From: an uncultured Pseudomonadota bacterium
Lineage (GTDB): Bacteria; Myxococcota_A; Polyangia; HGW-17
NCBI GenBank assembly: GCA_938004375.1
Contig: CALKWH010000190.1
Span: 1 to 5,648 of the forward strand
Direction: 5' to 3'
DNA: 5,648 bases
Shown here: positions 5,082 to 5,648 of the stretch, piece by piece
Position numbering within the stretch: the first letter of the stretch is position 1
Layout: every line of letters starts with the position of its first letter
The notes under the pieces: generated by a model
The model's input: only the letters and a program-made list of their open reading frames with translations
Databases searched by the model: none
Told to the model about the DNA's origin: nothing
Position numbers and translations under genes: made by a program

Positions 5082-5602
5082 ATTTCCGCTTCCTCCGGGA
5101 AGCGGCCCCATTGAAGCAAGCGCGCGGCGAGGTCGGCCGTGTCAAACCACAGTATTTCCGCTTCCTCCGGGAAGCGGCCCCATTGAAGCGTTCACCTGAT
5201 GGACGAGCGGACGCAGCGCCTGTACATTTCCGCTTCCTCCGGGAAGCGGCCCCATTGAAGCTGGAGCATGCGATCGCTGGCCGTCATGCTCTCCGTATTT
5301 CCGCTTCCTCCGGGAAGCGGCCCCATTGAAGCTCCATGAGCGGGAAGCGGTGCGCGCGAATCGCCCCGATTTCCGCTTCCTCCGGGAAGCGGCCCCATTG
5401 AAGCATAGGCACCGGAGGCCGACGTGGTCGAGCTCGTGAAATTTCCGCTTCCTCCGGGAAGCGGCCCCATTGAAGCAAGAAAAGATGTGGGAAGTCCAAA
5501 AGCTGCAAATCGAATTTCCGCTTCCTCCGGGAAGCGGCCCCATTGAAGCATGTCAACAACAATCTTCGCCTGGGCTGCAAGTCGCTATTTCCGCTTCCTC
5601 CG
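5082..5602 (+). CRISPR. CRISPR array, seven full 36-bp repeats plus a truncated eighth
   Basis: Seven identical 36-bp repeats start at 5082, 5154, 5226, 5297, 5369, 5441 and 5514; an eighth starts at 5587 and breaks off after 16 bases at 5602, where adapter begins. Each repeat reads ATTT, then arm CCGCTTCC, loop TCCG, arm GGAAGCGG, then a 12-base tail CCCCATTGAAGC. The perfect 8-bp stem and the final ATTGAAGC, a likely 8-base 5' crRNA handle, fit processing by a Cas6-type enzyme (Cas5/6 in subtype I-G) and set transcription to the plus strand. Spacers are 5118-5153, 5190-5225, 5262-5296, 5333-5368, 5405-5440, 5477-5513 and 5550-5586, of 36, 36, 35, 36, 36, 37 and 37 bp. All differ and none matches elsewhere in the window by eye. 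The AT-rich leader and divergent cas genes lie to the left, so spacer 5118-5153 should be the newest. Perfect repeat identity suggests an active or recently active array. Confidence 0.98.
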
Positions 5603-5648
5603 AGATCGGAAGAGCACACGTCTGAACTCCAGTCACCGAATACGATAT
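5603..5648 (+). other. Illumina adapter read-through, assembly artefact
   Basis: The sequence switches in the middle of a CRISPR repeat to AGATCGGAAGAGC and continues as the standard 34-base TruSeq read-1 adapter (5603-5636). The next eight bases, CGAATACG (5637-5644), sit where an i7 index would be, and ATAT (5645-5648) differs at one base from the ATCT that should follow. These bases are not part of the genome. Confidence 0.98.

Noticed and set aside
5082..5602. Assignment of the array to subtype V-B because V-B also has Cas4-Cas1 fusions
   Set aside because: No Cas12b gene is visible, and the strong stem-loop repeat ending in ATTGAAGC fits Cas6-type processing in type I better; it remains formally open because no effector is in the window.
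5142..5619. Several minus-strand frames across the array encoding repeated peptides such as MGPLPGGSGN
   Set aside because: The peptide periodicity comes from the CRISPR repeats; the frames also run into adapter sequence in one case.

Overview
The window is a fragment of a GC-rich bacterial genome or metagenome assembly. It carries a CRISPR adaptation module (a fused cas4-cas1 gene, cas2, a leader and a CRISPR array) that converges on a two-gene ATPase/nuclease operon. No taxon can be fixed from the sequence. High GC, good Shine-Dalgarno sites and a Cas4-Cas1 fusion would fit a deltaproteobacterial, myxobacterial, planctomycete-like or related high-GC bacterium, but that is inference. The assembly ends in Illumina adapter sequence (5603-5648), so the right edge is an artefact and the array is truncated there.

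Layout from the left. Bases 3-533 (+) hold the C-terminal 176 residues of an unrecognised, mostly helical, very GC-rich protein. Bases 534-969 are a non-coding gap with a cryptic tandem repeat of about 40 bp, several GC-rich hairpins, and at its right end a good sigma70-type promoter (TTGACA, 17 bp, GATACT). That promoter drives an operon of two overlapping genes (ATGA overlap). The first is a 350-residue SMC/ABC-like AAA ATPase (970-2022). The second is a 173-residue protein with a PD-(D/E)XK nuclease-like core (2019-2540). The pair looks like an ATPase-plus-nuclease defence or DNA-repair unit; this is inferred from domains and context, and I do not recognise it as a named system.

Only 32 bp separate the nuclease stop from the stop of cas2, which lies on the minus strand (2573-2863). 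Upstream of cas2, also on the minus strand, is a 606-residue Cas4-Cas1 fusion (2867-4687) with both active sites intact. A 394-bp non-coding stretch (4688-5081) follows, with its most AT-rich part at 4711-4780. It must hold the cas promoter (leftward) and the CRISPR leader (rightward). The array starts at 5082: seven identical 36-bp repeats, seven spacers of 35-37 bp, and a truncated eighth repeat that breaks into adapter.

How the parts work together. Cas4-Cas1 and Cas2 should form the integrase that selects, trims and inserts new spacers at the leader-proximal repeat at 5082. The Cas4-Cas1 fusion and a hairpin repeat ending in ATTGAAGC point to subtype I-G (formerly I-U) rather than V-B, but no effector gene (Cas3, Cas8, Cas7, Cas5/6 or Cas12) lies in the window, so the subtype is not proven. 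The effector side must lie beyond the array, elsewhere in the genome, or be absent. The ATPase/nuclease operon is visibly less GC-rich than the genes on either side, which fits an accessory, island-like region.
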